From: Bdellovibrionaceae bacterium UBA6502
GTDB lineage: Bacteria; Bdellovibrionota; Bdellovibrionia; Bdellovibrionales; UBA840
Direction: 5' to 3'
Assembly (NCBI GenBank): GCA_002436415.1
Contig: DJMA01000054.1
Location: 1 to 58,049, forward strand
DNA: 58,049 nt
Shown: positions 36,101 through 43,413 of the stretch, in pieces
Layout of the letters: each line of letters opens with the position of its first letter
Numbering within the stretch: position 1 is the stretch's first letter
Made by a program: the position numbers and the translations under genes
Notes under the pieces: model-generated
What the model saw: the letters and a program-made list of their open reading frames with translations, nothing else
Databases searched by the model: none
What the model was told of the DNA's origin: nothing

Positions 36101-37527
36101 TTTTTGACGAAGCCTCAAATTTAGGTGGAAATGATCCAGCGAAAAAAGATGCGCTATTTAAAAAATTATACGCGATCACTGATGAAAAGGAGTGGCGCTC
36201 TCCAAACACCGGAAAAGTTTACGACCTAACAAAGCATATTTTTCTATTCACAGGAAATGATGGGCAAGAGTTGTTTTTTGGCAATACAACAGACGATATG
36301 CGTAAAGCCATTTATGAAGGTAACAAAAGCAAAGATAAACTTTTGGCCTTATTAAGTAGACGTGGAATTCCTGAGGCATTTTTAGGCCGAATGGCTGATG
36401 TGATTTTATCTCATCCTTTGATGAAAAAGGAAATTTTAAAAATCAGTGAGCTTTTAATTCAACCCGTCCTTGATCTATATAAGAAAAATGGCATGAAAGT
36501 TAAATTCACCGACGGATTTTTTGAACAATTTGGAGCTAGTTTTTTCAGAGCCACCAAAGGTGGTAGAAGTGTGAAAGATGTTGCTAACACTCGTTTGAAA
36601 GCCGTTATTGATCAAGGCCTATTAGATCTAATGCGACAAGGTTACAAAATGAAAGACCTTAACGCAACTATAGACCTAAGGGATAACTTACCGAAAGTGC
36701 CTTATCGACCAAGCACCGATTGGGAGCGAGAGGTTTCCTTTCATGTTGTGTTTAGTAAAGGTAAAAAAGAAGTTGGTCGTTTAAATGTTCCTGTTACCGA
36801 GTTTGCTCCACAAGTGAATCTACAAGGGAAGCGTTATGTGACTTCTACCGCTTTTCATGAAGCAGGCCATGCGGTTGTAAATGAACCAAAGGTTACGGGG
36901 CAAAGAGTTGGCTATATAACTGTAGTTGGTGCAGATCATTTTCTTGGTTATGTGCGTTGGGAAGAATTGAAACAATATTCTGGAAAATCATTAGATCGAC
37001 AAACTATGATTCACAAAATAGCGGCACTTCGTGCGGGCGGCTTGGCGCAAAAGCTAGCCGGCTATAGTATCGATGGTGGCTGGTCTAATGATATGGAGAA
37101 AGTTTCTATGTATGTGTATGATGCACTTGTGAAATATAATTTGGACCCTCGCGTTCGTGGAATCAAATATGATGGCAATGGTAAATGGGATCCTACACCA
37201 TCTCAAAGAGATCAGATTGCTAAAATTTCGCAAGAGTGGATCGATGAGGCGGATCGATTGGCGGTAAAAAAGCTCACGGAGAATTGGCATCTAGTAAGAA
37301 ACATTGTTCGTACTCTTTTGGAGAAGGGAAACATTTCTGCTGACGAGCATATTGAGTTAATGGACAAAACAAATGCCGAGCTAAAAAGGCTTAAGGCATC
37401 AGGGGCCAATGTAACCGAATGGCGTCCACATTACTCTTTAAATAAAGATGCCTTCTACGAAACTCTGTTGATGAAAAAGAAGCAATACATGAGCGTTCAG
37501 CCAAAGTGTAGATTGAGCGCAAAATAA
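33151..37527 (+). CDS. Exported protein with three ClpB-like AAA+ modules and an FtsH-type M41 protease domain
   Basis: A signal peptide (positive MRRT, hydrophobic core 8-22, cleavage site VFA-D near 24) predicts export. Residues 30-245 are helical. Module 1 has Walker A GEAGSGKS (274-281) but a degenerate Walker B, VVVSDAH (353-362). Module 2 is ClpB-D2-like: GPTGVGKT (565-572), ILINEFEKAH (637-646, Asn for the usual Asp), TSN sensor 1 (680-682), NRID (735-738) and GAR sensor 2 (794-796). Module 3 has GTSGSGKT (913-920), an intact FDEAS (985-989), GRMAD (1079-1083) and GGRS (1137-1140). The C-terminal domain carries HEAGH (1236-1240) and WSND (D1314), both zinc-ligand motifs of FtsH peptidase. 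I infer an ATP-driven protease acting outside the cytoplasm or in another cell. Confidence 0.85.
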   Translation: MRRTLGSLIYSAIISVLLVTAVFADEKKFDIDVQDFKRYELQFSGEENIQNARKLIGELTAKYAVESVDKYLFEILSKSLNSFSISVSSFQAILLHLMPQDRELAKTKEHFVRNLRNQILNPQRNKLFLNYSPETYDKNQTSLKRLRGYAAILVDKFGERFYKQANQAYHQFISSQNKKNLPVVYQENQKKTEDLWSKKDLRKRLQDAKKANQNKVVQDQIDKLLITLRADLMDREKQRQIEGKSIEIYGRETETKIILDSFIMLDGPIPFVVGEAGSGKSALIQNFVQTLLESKYPKFSQYLTAFSDTGVMEVSARDILLLAQFSNPIEVIRTCRDYFESINNVFTRDLNEKVIVVVSDAHLLPEQTFYHINQIQKRSDHVRFLMQGDGKRVNQIFQAEESLKDKYKKINILELKDGIVSDILLENWIPKFEDYYYLKFSPKVIDLIVKSSSIMYPDLGLLNSSIRFAQDVSLYAYNDFVSSKIKTSGDRTVTVADVYRIIEQKLGLPVNPFEAKKFMQFQRNLEDKLNEEVLGQQRMVHDVVQLFGDLLQDRKRNIRVGMLLGPTGVGKTEVGNAIAKFALKNNQAFLELDGNAYKDPTSMNTLTGSGEGYAGSKKGVLGEFLLNESRGASTAVILINEFEKAHEDIATKLMEFFDKGKLSLGDGSVAVPKKVLVLLTSNKADAMVYPEGIDTWSQSELENHIRSFDSDKIKELFTNSQGPSDGFVLHNSITNRIDRFTLAMPITKEIAPKIADKLLSYHVRQALETYGLKVRFTDDVVNNLSLTNYNMKDGARQIVKRTEMFFNNAMTEARSNKEWNLQEGSQIRLKLSKDEKFIEIWNGRKKLKLPAEAKENFNPYEDSELLEKLYSIEEQLNKAVLNQKEANHSIAQAVAAHKLNPNADSALSFFLVGTSGSGKTATGKALSEVLFGSKDRVTLIPLGDIDDMSKWGKFFGVEPEYQGGKEIRVFEQALINYPNGGVVIFDEASNLGGNDPAKKDALFKKLYAITDEKEWRSPNTGKVYDLTKHIFLFTGNDGQELFFGNTTDDMRKAIYEGNKSKDKLLALLSRRGIPEAFLGRMADVILSHPLMKKEILKISELLIQPVLDLYKKNGMKVKFTDGFFEQFGASFFRATKGGRSVKDVANTRLKAVIDQGLLDLMRQGYKMKDLNATIDLRDNLPKVPYRPSTDWEREVSFHVVFSKGKKEVGRLNVPVTEFAPQVNLQGKRYVTSTAFHEAGHAVVNEPKVTGQRVGYITVVGADHFLGYVRWEELKQYSGKSLDRQTMIHKIAALRAGGLAQKLAGYSIDGGWSNDMEKVSMYVYDALVKYNLDPRVRGIKYDGNGKWDPTPSQRDQIAKISQEWIDEADRLAVKKLTENWHLVRNIVRTLLEKGNISADEHIELMDKTNAELKRLKASGANVTEWRPHYSLNKDAFYETLLMKKKQYMSVQPKCRLSAK

Positions 37528-37554
37528 GGCCAAATTGGGGAGGGGAAGGCTTTT

Positions 37555-38664
37555 ATGAGGAAAGGGAATTTTAATTTTATTTTTTATTTATGTATAGGAG
37601 TGCTTCTCGCTCCATTTGCTTTCGCTTCTTCAGATTATGAGGTTTATGAGAGCTATTTTCTTGGAGATAAGTACGAGAGACATATTTCAAAGAAAACTGG
37701 AAAATTGATCGCCTCATTTATTGAAGGTAAATCTCTGGATGAACCTTTGTTGATAAATTCTTATGAAGATCCTCAACTTCTTGAGTCCTATTTAAATTCT
37801 ATGGCCGATAACTTTCGTTTGTTTGATTACAGTTTTTTTAATCATCCTCAGGCCGTTCGCATTACTAGCGTTAAAGGCTGGGTGAATTACCGTTTAAAAT
37901 ACCATCTTGAAAAAATACTAGAAGAGCATTTCGTCGATACTAGTCCTATGCAGTTAAGCGAAAGAGCTAAAATTGAAATTAAAAGAGTTGCCGACTCCAT
38001 TCCACATACAGTTGTGAAAAATGTATTTTTGCACAGCTTGCTCGATAGAGTTTTTCGTCTAAACTTACAGTCACCAGCTTACTATTTTAGTGTCAGCAAA
38101 TTTTTAAAAAGTATTGGCTACTCAAATAATCCAGCAGGATTCATCGGAGTTGGGCATTGCCAGATTTTACGTAGATCTTTGGCCGCGGTAAACTATTGTT
38201 TTGATGATAAGTCGATTCTCGAAAAGCATTTAGAATCTAATAATATTGAAGCAGAGATGTATTCAAGTTACATTTCTCGTGCTCGCGAGCGAAATATGTC
38301 AATTTTGGAAATTTTCGAATCAAGTTTGAAAGGCCTTGGACTTCAGATGAACCAAGTGATTTGCGAGGACTTTGATAGTCGTGTCTTTAGTACAGCACAA
38401 GCAGGACAACCCAAAAGTTTTTATTATCGAAGAATTTATAGTAACCAAGTCTATGCCGACTACTTTTTAGTGGACAAATATCTAGGCAAATTTTTGATGG
38501 GAAACACGGAAAACTTTAACACCCTTAAGGCTCATAGAGGTGGCTTTTATTCTAATCTAAAGCAGGCTGGTAAAAATATAGTACTTAGCATTAGCGGTGT
38601 TCAAGCACGCGAAGGTTTCACTAAGTGCGTTAAGGATGAGCTCGAATACTATCAAGAATTATAA
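37555..38664 (+). CDS. Exported protein of unknown family, partner of the AAA+/M41 gene
   Basis: A signal peptide (NFIFYLCIGVLLAPFAFAS, about residues 7-25) is followed by a 345-residue mainly helical mature protein. It has five or six Cys, including VGHCQILRR, VNYCFDD, VICEDF and FTKCVKD, which could form disulfides outside the cytoplasm. No catalytic motif or family is recognised. It starts 27 bases after the AAA+/M41 gene with a strong GGGGAGGGGAAGG ribosome region, so the two probably form an operon. A role as adaptor, substrate or scaffold of the protease is a guess from position only. Confidence 0.6.
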   Translation: MRKGNFNFIFYLCIGVLLAPFAFASSDYEVYESYFLGDKYERHISKKTGKLIASFIEGKSLDEPLLINSYEDPQLLESYLNSMADNFRLFDYSFFNHPQAVRITSVKGWVNYRLKYHLEKILEEHFVDTSPMQLSERAKIEIKRVADSIPHTVVKNVFLHSLLDRVFRLNLQSPAYYFSVSKFLKSIGYSNNPAGFIGVGHCQILRRSLAAVNYCFDDKSILEKHLESNNIEAEMYSSYISRARERNMSILEIFESSLKGLGLQMNQVICEDFDSRVFSTAQAGQPKSFYYRRIYSNQVYADYFLVDKYLGKFLMGNTENFNTLKAHRGGFYSNLKQAGKNIVLSISGVQAREGFTKCVKDELEYYQEL

Positions 38665-38687
38665 GTTGGAGGACATCTTTCAGTGCG

Positions 38688-38717
38688 AAGCATTTAGCAT
38701 AATCAGGCTAAATGCTT
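38688..38717. terminator. Convergent hairpin terminator between the 37555 gene and msrA
   Basis: An 11-bp perfect stem (38688-38698 with 38707-38717) with an 8-base loop lies directly between two convergent genes. T-runs on either side are weak, so it may act as a barrier or stabiliser as much as a terminator. Confidence 0.55.
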
Positions 38718-39208
38718 TACCATTCAGCCCTGAGAGTATGACATAAGTGCCCGGGATTTTTATCAAAGTAATCTTGGTGGTAATCCTCACCATCGTAAAA
38801 AACACTAGCTTCAGATACTTTGGTTGCCGCTTCTTTTGAAAAGGAGTTGGCTTGGTTAAACTCAGATAAAATTTGCTGAGAAACTTCCTTTTGTTTTTCA
38901 TTCGTATAAAAAATCTCGCTTCGATATTGCGTTCCAACATCAACTCCTTGGCGATTGACTTGCGTTGGGTCGTGGAGTCTTAAAAAAATATCTAAAAGAT
39001 CATAAGTTGAAATTTTTGAACTATCATAATCGACCAAGACAACTTCAGCATGCATGGTTTCACCAGTGCAAACCTGTTTGTAGGTAGGATTGTCAGAATG
39101 ACCACCCATATAACCTACCTCAGTATTTATAACACCTTCTTGTTTTTTTAATATTGCTTCTACGCCCCAGAAACAACCAGCGCCTAGGTATATTTTTTCC
39201 GCACTCAT
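38717..39208 (-). CDS. msrA: Peptide methionine sulfoxide reductase MsrA (cytoplasmic)
   Basis: Reduces the S-epimer of methionine sulfoxide in proteins. The catalytic loop GAGCFWGVEAIL places the nucleophile at Cys12, followed by GYMGGHSDNPTYKQVCTG, HAEVVLVDYD, DPTQVNRQGVDVGTQYRS and YHQDYFDKNP, all canonical. I use the ATG at 39208, which has GAGGAG eight bases upstream; an in-frame TTG five codons earlier lies inside that ribosome site. No signal peptide, so this copy is cytosolic. A second, exported MsrA is encoded at 49106. Confidence 0.95.
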   Translation of the reverse strand: MSAEKIYLGAGCFWGVEAILKKQEGVINTEVGYMGGHSDNPTYKQVCTGETMHAEVVLVDYDSSKISTYDLLDIFLRLHDPTQVNRQGVDVGTQYRSEIFYTNEKQKEVSQQILSEFNQANSFSKEAATKVSEASVFYDGEDYHQDYFDKNPGHLCHTLRAEW

Positions 39209-39317
39209 GGATTTTCTCCTCAATTGATAGACTTTTTAGCAAATTTAAATGATGTAGGAAAGCAGTATTTCTACCGCTTTCGTATCCGTGAGTGTAGTTG
39301 GGCTCTTAAATATTACA

Positions 39318-39620
39318 TTATTCTTCAGGAAGGATGTGCTTAAACATTTTAAGACTTGGCTGTTCTACATTAGCAAAAGATGCAGGGCTTCGCTGATCAG
39401 CATTATTTGAATTTTCAGAGTGAATTCTGTTTTGATAGATTAGTGCCACAAGTAAAATCAAAATAGCTAATCCAACGTTTTGCCTCGAAGGTTCCGATGT
39501 AGCTAAACTTTTTACTAGGTTATTTTTATTGGCTGGATTGTTTTTATTTACTTTCTTTTTTCCTTTGGACTTTGATTTCACTTTCCTGATCTCCCTCTGT
39601 ATATTCCCTCGGTATTTCAC
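39318..39620 (-). CDS. Small basic single-TM membrane protein
   Basis: About 45 Lys/Arg/Asn-rich residues (KSKSKGKKKVNKNNPANK) precede one membrane helix (VGLAILILLVALIYQ, about 49-63) and a short acidic-polar tail. The charge pattern predicts the N-terminus in the cytoplasm. It starts with GTG and has only a weak ribosome site. No family is recognised. The gene is plausible because of its clear membrane-protein pattern, but it could be spurious. Confidence 0.45.
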   Translation of the reverse strand: MKYRGNIQREIRKVKSKSKGKKKVNKNNPANKNNLVKSLATSEPSRQNVGLAILILLVALIYQNRIHSENSNNADQRSPASFANVEQPSLKMFKHILPEE

Positions 39621-39683
39621 TAATTTTCTTTAGCTAAAAGTCTAGCTTTTTTAGGACTTTAGTGGAGAAAGCATTAAAGCATA

Positions 39684-39710
39684 TCAAGTTGAAACGTTTT
39701 ATTCCGATAC
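39684..39710 (+). promoter_or_regulatory. Sigma-28 type promoter before the 39766 gene
   Basis: TCAAGTTG-N11-TCCGATAC resembles TAAAGTTT-N11-GCCGATAA (six of eight matches in each half, exact spacing). The leader would be about 49 bases long, ending in a perfect AGGAGGTGA ribosome site. Confidence 0.5.
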
Positions 39711-39765
39711 ATAGAGTGTATGAGGAAAGGATGCCTCGTAGATACACTCACAGGAGGTGAGAACA

Positions 39766-40257
39766 ATGGAAAAGATTAGTGGAATATTACCGGCTACTAG
39801 TCGTATTACAACAGTTGATCGTAGTGGTGAACATCCGGTTCGCTCAGGTCATGGTGCAAGCTTTGGCAGGCAAGTCAGTACATCTGAAGTTGTTCGCGCT
39901 AAACCAAAATTAACTCTTGGTGAAGCTCCAAAAGCCTATGAAAGGCTCTCAGAGAGAAAGCTAAAAGATCGCATGCATGCTCAAATCGTTAATCGAATGT
40001 CTAATGACTTCTTTGGAACGGCTCAAGAGGAATTGAAGCCTGTGGTTGCAACTGATTATGATTCGGCAATAAACCAAATAAAGACCGAAGAACCAAGTTA
40101 TGAAGACTTGAGTGCAAAGATGATGAATGTAGTTGAGGAAAGAGATTATGGTATTCAGGATGAAGCCTACGGTCGATTTGCCAACGAAGTTGATCAACAA
40201 CAAGAACAATTTGAGTCTTTTAATACTGTAGGCGAAAATTTTTCTCGCATTGCCTAA
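39766..40257 (+). CDS. Hypothetical cytosolic protein, probable FliA-regulon member
   Basis: A 163-residue soluble protein without signal peptide or membrane helix. The first 50 residues (ISGILPATSRITTVDRSGEH, then PVRSGHG) look disordered, and the rest is charged and helical. I do not recognise the family. A full-length anti-SD match AGGAGGTGA lies five bases before the ATG, so strong translation is expected; an in-frame GTG nine bases upstream overlaps it and is rejected. The sigma-28 type promoter and the neighbouring FliG-like gene suggest a motility-linked role, which is inference. Confidence 0.65.
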   Translation: MEKISGILPATSRITTVDRSGEHPVRSGHGASFGRQVSTSEVVRAKPKLTLGEAPKAYERLSERKLKDRMHAQIVNRMSNDFFGTAQEELKPVVATDYDSAINQIKTEEPSYEDLSAKMMNVVEERDYGIQDEAYGRFANEVDQQQEQFESFNTVGENFSRIA

Positions 40258-40273
40258 ACTAAAATATCTGTTC

Positions 40274-40304
40274 ATCGCCAAGCTTCAGGGCTTGGCGATT
40301 TTTA
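40274..40304 (+). terminator. Rho-independent terminator after the 39766 gene
   Basis: A 10-bp stem ATCGCCAAGC/GCTTGGCGAT (40274-40283 with 40290-40299) with a six-base loop is followed by a T-run. Confidence 0.9.
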
Positions 40305-40404
40305 TTTATTGAAACGACAATGAAAACTTGAGTAATAGTAGATATTTATAAAATTTAAAATTAACCTGAGAAGTGTTTTTTTTTGAGAATCTTGTTCTTT
40401 GAAT

Positions 40405-40432
40405 TAAATATTTAGCTATAACCAACCGATTT
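40405..40432 (+). promoter_or_regulatory. Sigma-28 type promoter before the FliG-like gene
   Basis: TAAA-N16-ACCGATTT matches the FliA pattern with the 16-base spacing seen at two other sites in this window. Predicted transcription start is near 40439, giving a 21-base leader with GGAGG. Confidence 0.5.
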
Positions 40433-40459
40433 TAGATCTTTAATTTGGAGGATCCAGCA

Positions 40460-40912
40460 ATGGCTCTATTAAATAGATACCGTAGAAAAGGCGGCTTTGA
40501 ACAACTTTTAAAACTCATTGAAACTTCCAATCCAGCGAAGAGAGATCAGTTATTAAATTTAATTGAACAAGAGGATCAAGGTTGGGCAGAGCTACTGAAG
40601 ATGAAAGCTTTGAGCATTGAAAAAATTTTTTCGTGGCAGGATGTTTATCTAAAAGATATCGTTCATAATTTGAATCCACGAGTACTAGGGATTGCGCTGA
40701 AAGGAAAACCTGAAGCTGTTCAGGCGAAGGTAGAGGCTGTGGTTCCTAAAATCAAGTGGGATGAAATATCTGATTATACAAAACAAAATTTTTCAGCGGG
40801 TGAAATCTTTGCCGCAGAAACTCAGATTGTTCAGTCCACCAGAGAAATGAACGAAAATGGCTACATCCGTTTTGAGGATGTGGACCCTAGATTGGCTCTG
40901 AAAGCTGCTTAG
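40460..40912 (+). CDS. Stand-alone FliG-like domain protein
   Basis: This 150-residue protein resembles the middle/C-terminal part of the motor switch protein FliG. The segment LSIEKIFSWQDVYLKDIVHN, then LNPRVLGIALKGKPEAVQAK, matches the FliG pattern FEDL..DDR.IQ..LREVD...L.IALKG. The helix AAETQIVQSTREMNENG matches the FliG VE.AQ..I....R.LEE.G helix. A complete FliG has about 335 residues and also an FliF-binding domain, absent here. It may modulate the motor or the C-ring. The ATG at 40460 has GGAGG eight bases upstream. A sigma-28 type promoter precedes it. Confidence 0.65.
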   Translation: MALLNRYRRKGGFEQLLKLIETSNPAKRDQLLNLIEQEDQGWAELLKMKALSIEKIFSWQDVYLKDIVHNLNPRVLGIALKGKPEAVQAKVEAVVPKIKWDEISDYTKQNFSAGEIFAAETQIVQSTREMNENGYIRFEDVDPRLALKAA

Positions 40913-40934
40913 TTAAAAAAAAGAATATCGAATG

Positions 40935-40960
40935 AGCCTAGGTGTTTCATCTAGGCTTTT
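40935..40960. terminator. Terminator between the FliG-like gene and cpaF
   Basis: AGCCTAGGTG/CATCTAGGCT (40935-40944 with 40948-40957) forms a 10-bp stem with one G-T pair and a TTT loop, followed by a T-run on the plus strand. The minus strand also runs into T, so it may serve the convergent cpaF unit. Confidence 0.8.
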
Positions 40961-41025
40961 TGTTTTTTTGAAACCAGTAGTTTTAAATATTGAATCTTAT
41001 TGCTATTTAAAACTTGATTTGAGAA

Positions 41026-42114
41026 TTAGCGATCCAATTGTTGTAAAATCAGTCCAAACTGCTCAAGGCTAACTATTTTCCAAATCCCTTGTAGCTTCCT
41101 AACTCCATTTTCCTTACCAACTACTATAATACTTTGAATCGACAAGAGAATTAATCGACGAATGGCCTCTAAGCTCCAATGAGGCGCACCTAGCTGAATT
41201 AGCATCTCTAGACGTAGGATGGCTTCTTGAGCATTGGAGGCGTGGAGAGAGGCAATAGAGCCTGAGTGGCCTGTGGCCATCGCCATTAACAAGTCTTTTG
41301 CTTCAGCCCCTCTAGCTTCTCCTAGAATTAGTCTATCTGGACGCATTCTTAAGCTCTGATGGATTAAATCTCCCAAACTGATGCTAGGTAGGTTTTCTGA
41401 GCTCTTTAGGCGCGCTAATAGTTTTACCGATAGTGGGTTAGGTACATAAAGTTCGTCGGTGTCCTCTAACAAAATACATCGATCTTCTACGCCAATATAA
41501 TCTAAGCAAGAGTTCATGAACGAAGTTTTTCCAGAGCCAGTTGCTCCGACAACCAAAATGTTGTTTCTCTCTTCGATGCATTTTTGCAAAAGTTCCATTT
41601 GGTAGTCGCTACACCAGTCATAGTCTAAGAGTTTTTTAAAATTCCAGTGCTCATTAGGGTGACGCCGTAAACAGAGGCATGGAACTCCAGAAATAGATTC
41701 TTCTGTGATATGTGCTCGAAACTGTCCCCACTTTACGCAAACAAAGGGCTCTTGTTGGTCAATTTTACTACCAGTCTCATGACAGAGCCTTTGGATGAAA
41801 TTTTTGTAAGTCATTGGTGATAAAAAATGATCATCCAATTGGTGCCAGCTACCAGCTTTTTCGTAAAAAATATCTTGGTGGTCATTGATAACAATTTCGT
41901 TGATTTCTGCATCTTCAATAATGTCAGCTAGGGGGCCAGTACCAAAATATTCTTCTTCGAGGCGTTCTTTGTGGTTTAGGTCTAAGCTTTCAGAAAATTT
42001 TAACAATCGATCCCTTAGTTCAGGAAATACATCTGTAGATCGATCTAAAAAAGATTTTTCTAGAAAAGGAATTTGTTGCACAAAGTTTTCGTTAATTTGG
42101 ATCATATCAGTCAT
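41026..42114 (-). CDS. cpaF: CpaF/TadA-type pilus assembly ATPase
   Basis: A secretion ATPase that powers Tad/Flp pilus extension (and retraction in some species). The N-domain ends DIIEDAEINEIVIND, typical for CpaF. The C-domain has Walker A GATGSGKTS (190-198), the Asp box LLEDTDEL, the Walker B-region RMRPDRLILGEARG and the His box ATGHSGSIASLHA. At 362 residues it is somewhat short, with an abbreviated N-terminus. It overlaps cpaC by eight bases. The conjugation/VirB11 group is related, but the CpaC neighbour settles the role. Confidence 0.9.
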   Translation of the reverse strand: MTDMIQINENFVQQIPFLEKSFLDRSTDVFPELRDRLLKFSESLDLNHKERLEEEYFGTGPLADIIEDAEINEIVINDHQDIFYEKAGSWHQLDDHFLSPMTYKNFIQRLCHETGSKIDQQEPFVCVKWGQFRAHITEESISGVPCLCLRRHPNEHWNFKKLLDYDWCSDYQMELLQKCIEERNNILVVGATGSGKTSFMNSCLDYIGVEDRCILLEDTDELYVPNPLSVKLLARLKSSENLPSISLGDLIHQSLRMRPDRLILGEARGAEAKDLLMAMATGHSGSIASLHASNAQEAILRLEMLIQLGAPHWSLEAIRRLILLSIQSIIVVGKENGVRKLQGIWKIVSLEQFGLILQQLDR

Positions 42115-43384
42115 TGCTTTCTCCTACTTTATTTTGAGCGAATTGTTTGTTTGGGGCTGGTTTATAGATCATGATTAAGTGATGGTTTTCCATGCGAATT
42201 TGATTTTCTGCAAAAAGGTCTTTTATGAAGGGAATCCAATGAATGCCAAAGTTAGTCTGACTCGAATCGGTTTGCCCTAGGTTTTTAAAATTAAAAAGTA
42301 TTTGTAATTCATCACCGACAACAAAATTGCCAGAATAGGTTTGTTTTTGGATGGCAGGAATTCCGTCAATGCTGTTTGCGCTATCAATGTTTGAGGCAGT
42401 AACTTTGAGCTGAATTTTTTCTGTTCGCCAATTTCTTTCTGTAGTTTGAACTTCAAGTATAAAGCCGTAAGCCTTCCAAGTGATTTGACTATTTCTTTCA
42501 CCAACCAATTTAACTGGAATTTCACCTCCGGAGTGAAATTTTGATGTTTGTTTGTCTAATGTACTTAAGGCAATGGCTTGTAGGTGGGTGTACTTACCAG
42601 AGTTATAGAGCATATTTAGCTTTCCACTGATGCTTTCTTTGTCAAAGCCATTTGCTAAGTTATAGCTTGCTGAAGTGGGTAGTCCAATTCCGTATTGCTT
42701 TAACTCTGAATCCTTAACAGCGATAAGTTCAAAATAGTAGTTGCTCTCCGTATCAAGCTGAATGTCTTTTTGAATTTCAATGCCCAATCGAAAGCCAATT
42801 TTCTTCGCGATTTTTTCGTATTGGGGGGAGTAAAGTAAACGCGCATGTCTTTTATTGTTTAAGCTGATTTTTAAGTAATCTGTTTGATTGCTGTCTATGA
42901 GTTTATCTAATTCACTTTGACTTATGTCTTCGGAGACTCTTGCTTTCATTTGATAGGCCAATGCACAGTTTGGAATTTTTTTGCTAAAATCCAAAGAGCT
43001 AATTTTTTTCCAATCTGAAATTTTTAGTAGTTTTCCAGAAACCACAGGACAGTTTTCTATGACAGACAAATTTAGGCCAAAGTTATTCTTTAACTGCGAT
43101 CTAAGCTCCATCAATCTTTGAAAACTTGCTTTAGATACGACATGATAGAAATTTGTATTTTGTCCAATGCTTAGTTTTGCTCTCCCAAGACTCGATGCTT
43201 TTAAAAGGAGTTTCCCATTGTTAAGGTCTTTTAGTTTTAAGACTTTAGAGTTGGATAGATAGACATCTAGTAAGTTAGGGTTATCGATGAGTCTGGATTC
43301 GCCAATGCTTAAATAGATGGTATCTGCTATGCAGATTGTTTGTCGAAAAAAGAAAATACTAAAAATAATTAAAAACCACTTCAT
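42107..43384 (-). CDS. cpaC: CpaC/RcpA-type secretin of the Tad/Flp pilus
   Basis: Outer-membrane secretin pore. A signal peptide (MKWFLIIFSIFFFRQTICIA) is followed by the CpaC N-domain with IYLSIGESRLID and an N1-like region. The secretin domain is about 280-410: SGGEIPVKLVG, ITWKAYGFILEVQTT, IDGIPAIQKQTYSG and VGDELQILFNFKNL. I use the ATG at 43384, not the GTG 30 bases upstream. The ATG starts a proper signal peptide, and a sigma-54 site would place +1 only about three bases before it. There is no Shine-Dalgarno sequence, consistent with a nearly leaderless mRNA. Confidence 0.85.
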   Translation of the reverse strand: MKWFLIIFSIFFFRQTICIADTIYLSIGESRLIDNPNLLDVYLSNSKVLKLKDLNNGKLLLKASSLGRAKLSIGQNTNFYHVVSKASFQRLMELRSQLKNNFGLNLSVIENCPVVSGKLLKISDWKKISSLDFSKKIPNCALAYQMKARVSEDISQSELDKLIDSNQTDYLKISLNNKRHARLLYSPQYEKIAKKIGFRLGIEIQKDIQLDTESNYYFELIAVKDSELKQYGIGLPTSASYNLANGFDKESISGKLNMLYNSGKYTHLQAIALSTLDKQTSKFHSGGEIPVKLVGERNSQITWKAYGFILEVQTTERNWRTEKIQLKVTASNIDSANSIDGIPAIQKQTYSGNFVVGDELQILFNFKNLGQTDSSQTNFGIHWIPFIKDLFAENQIRMENHHLIMIYKPAPNKQFAQNKVGESND

Positions 43385-43397
43385 ATTGGCTTGGTGT

Positions 43398-43413
43398 TGC
43401 AAGCCAATGGCCA
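43398..43413 (-). promoter_or_regulatory. Sigma-54 type promoter of cpaC-cpaF
   Basis: On the minus strand: TGGCCATTGGCTTGCA, with GG (43412-43411) and GC (43400-43399) exactly 10 bases apart and a perfect TTGCA. Predicted +1 is near 43387, about three bases before the cpaC ATG. Confidence 0.6.
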
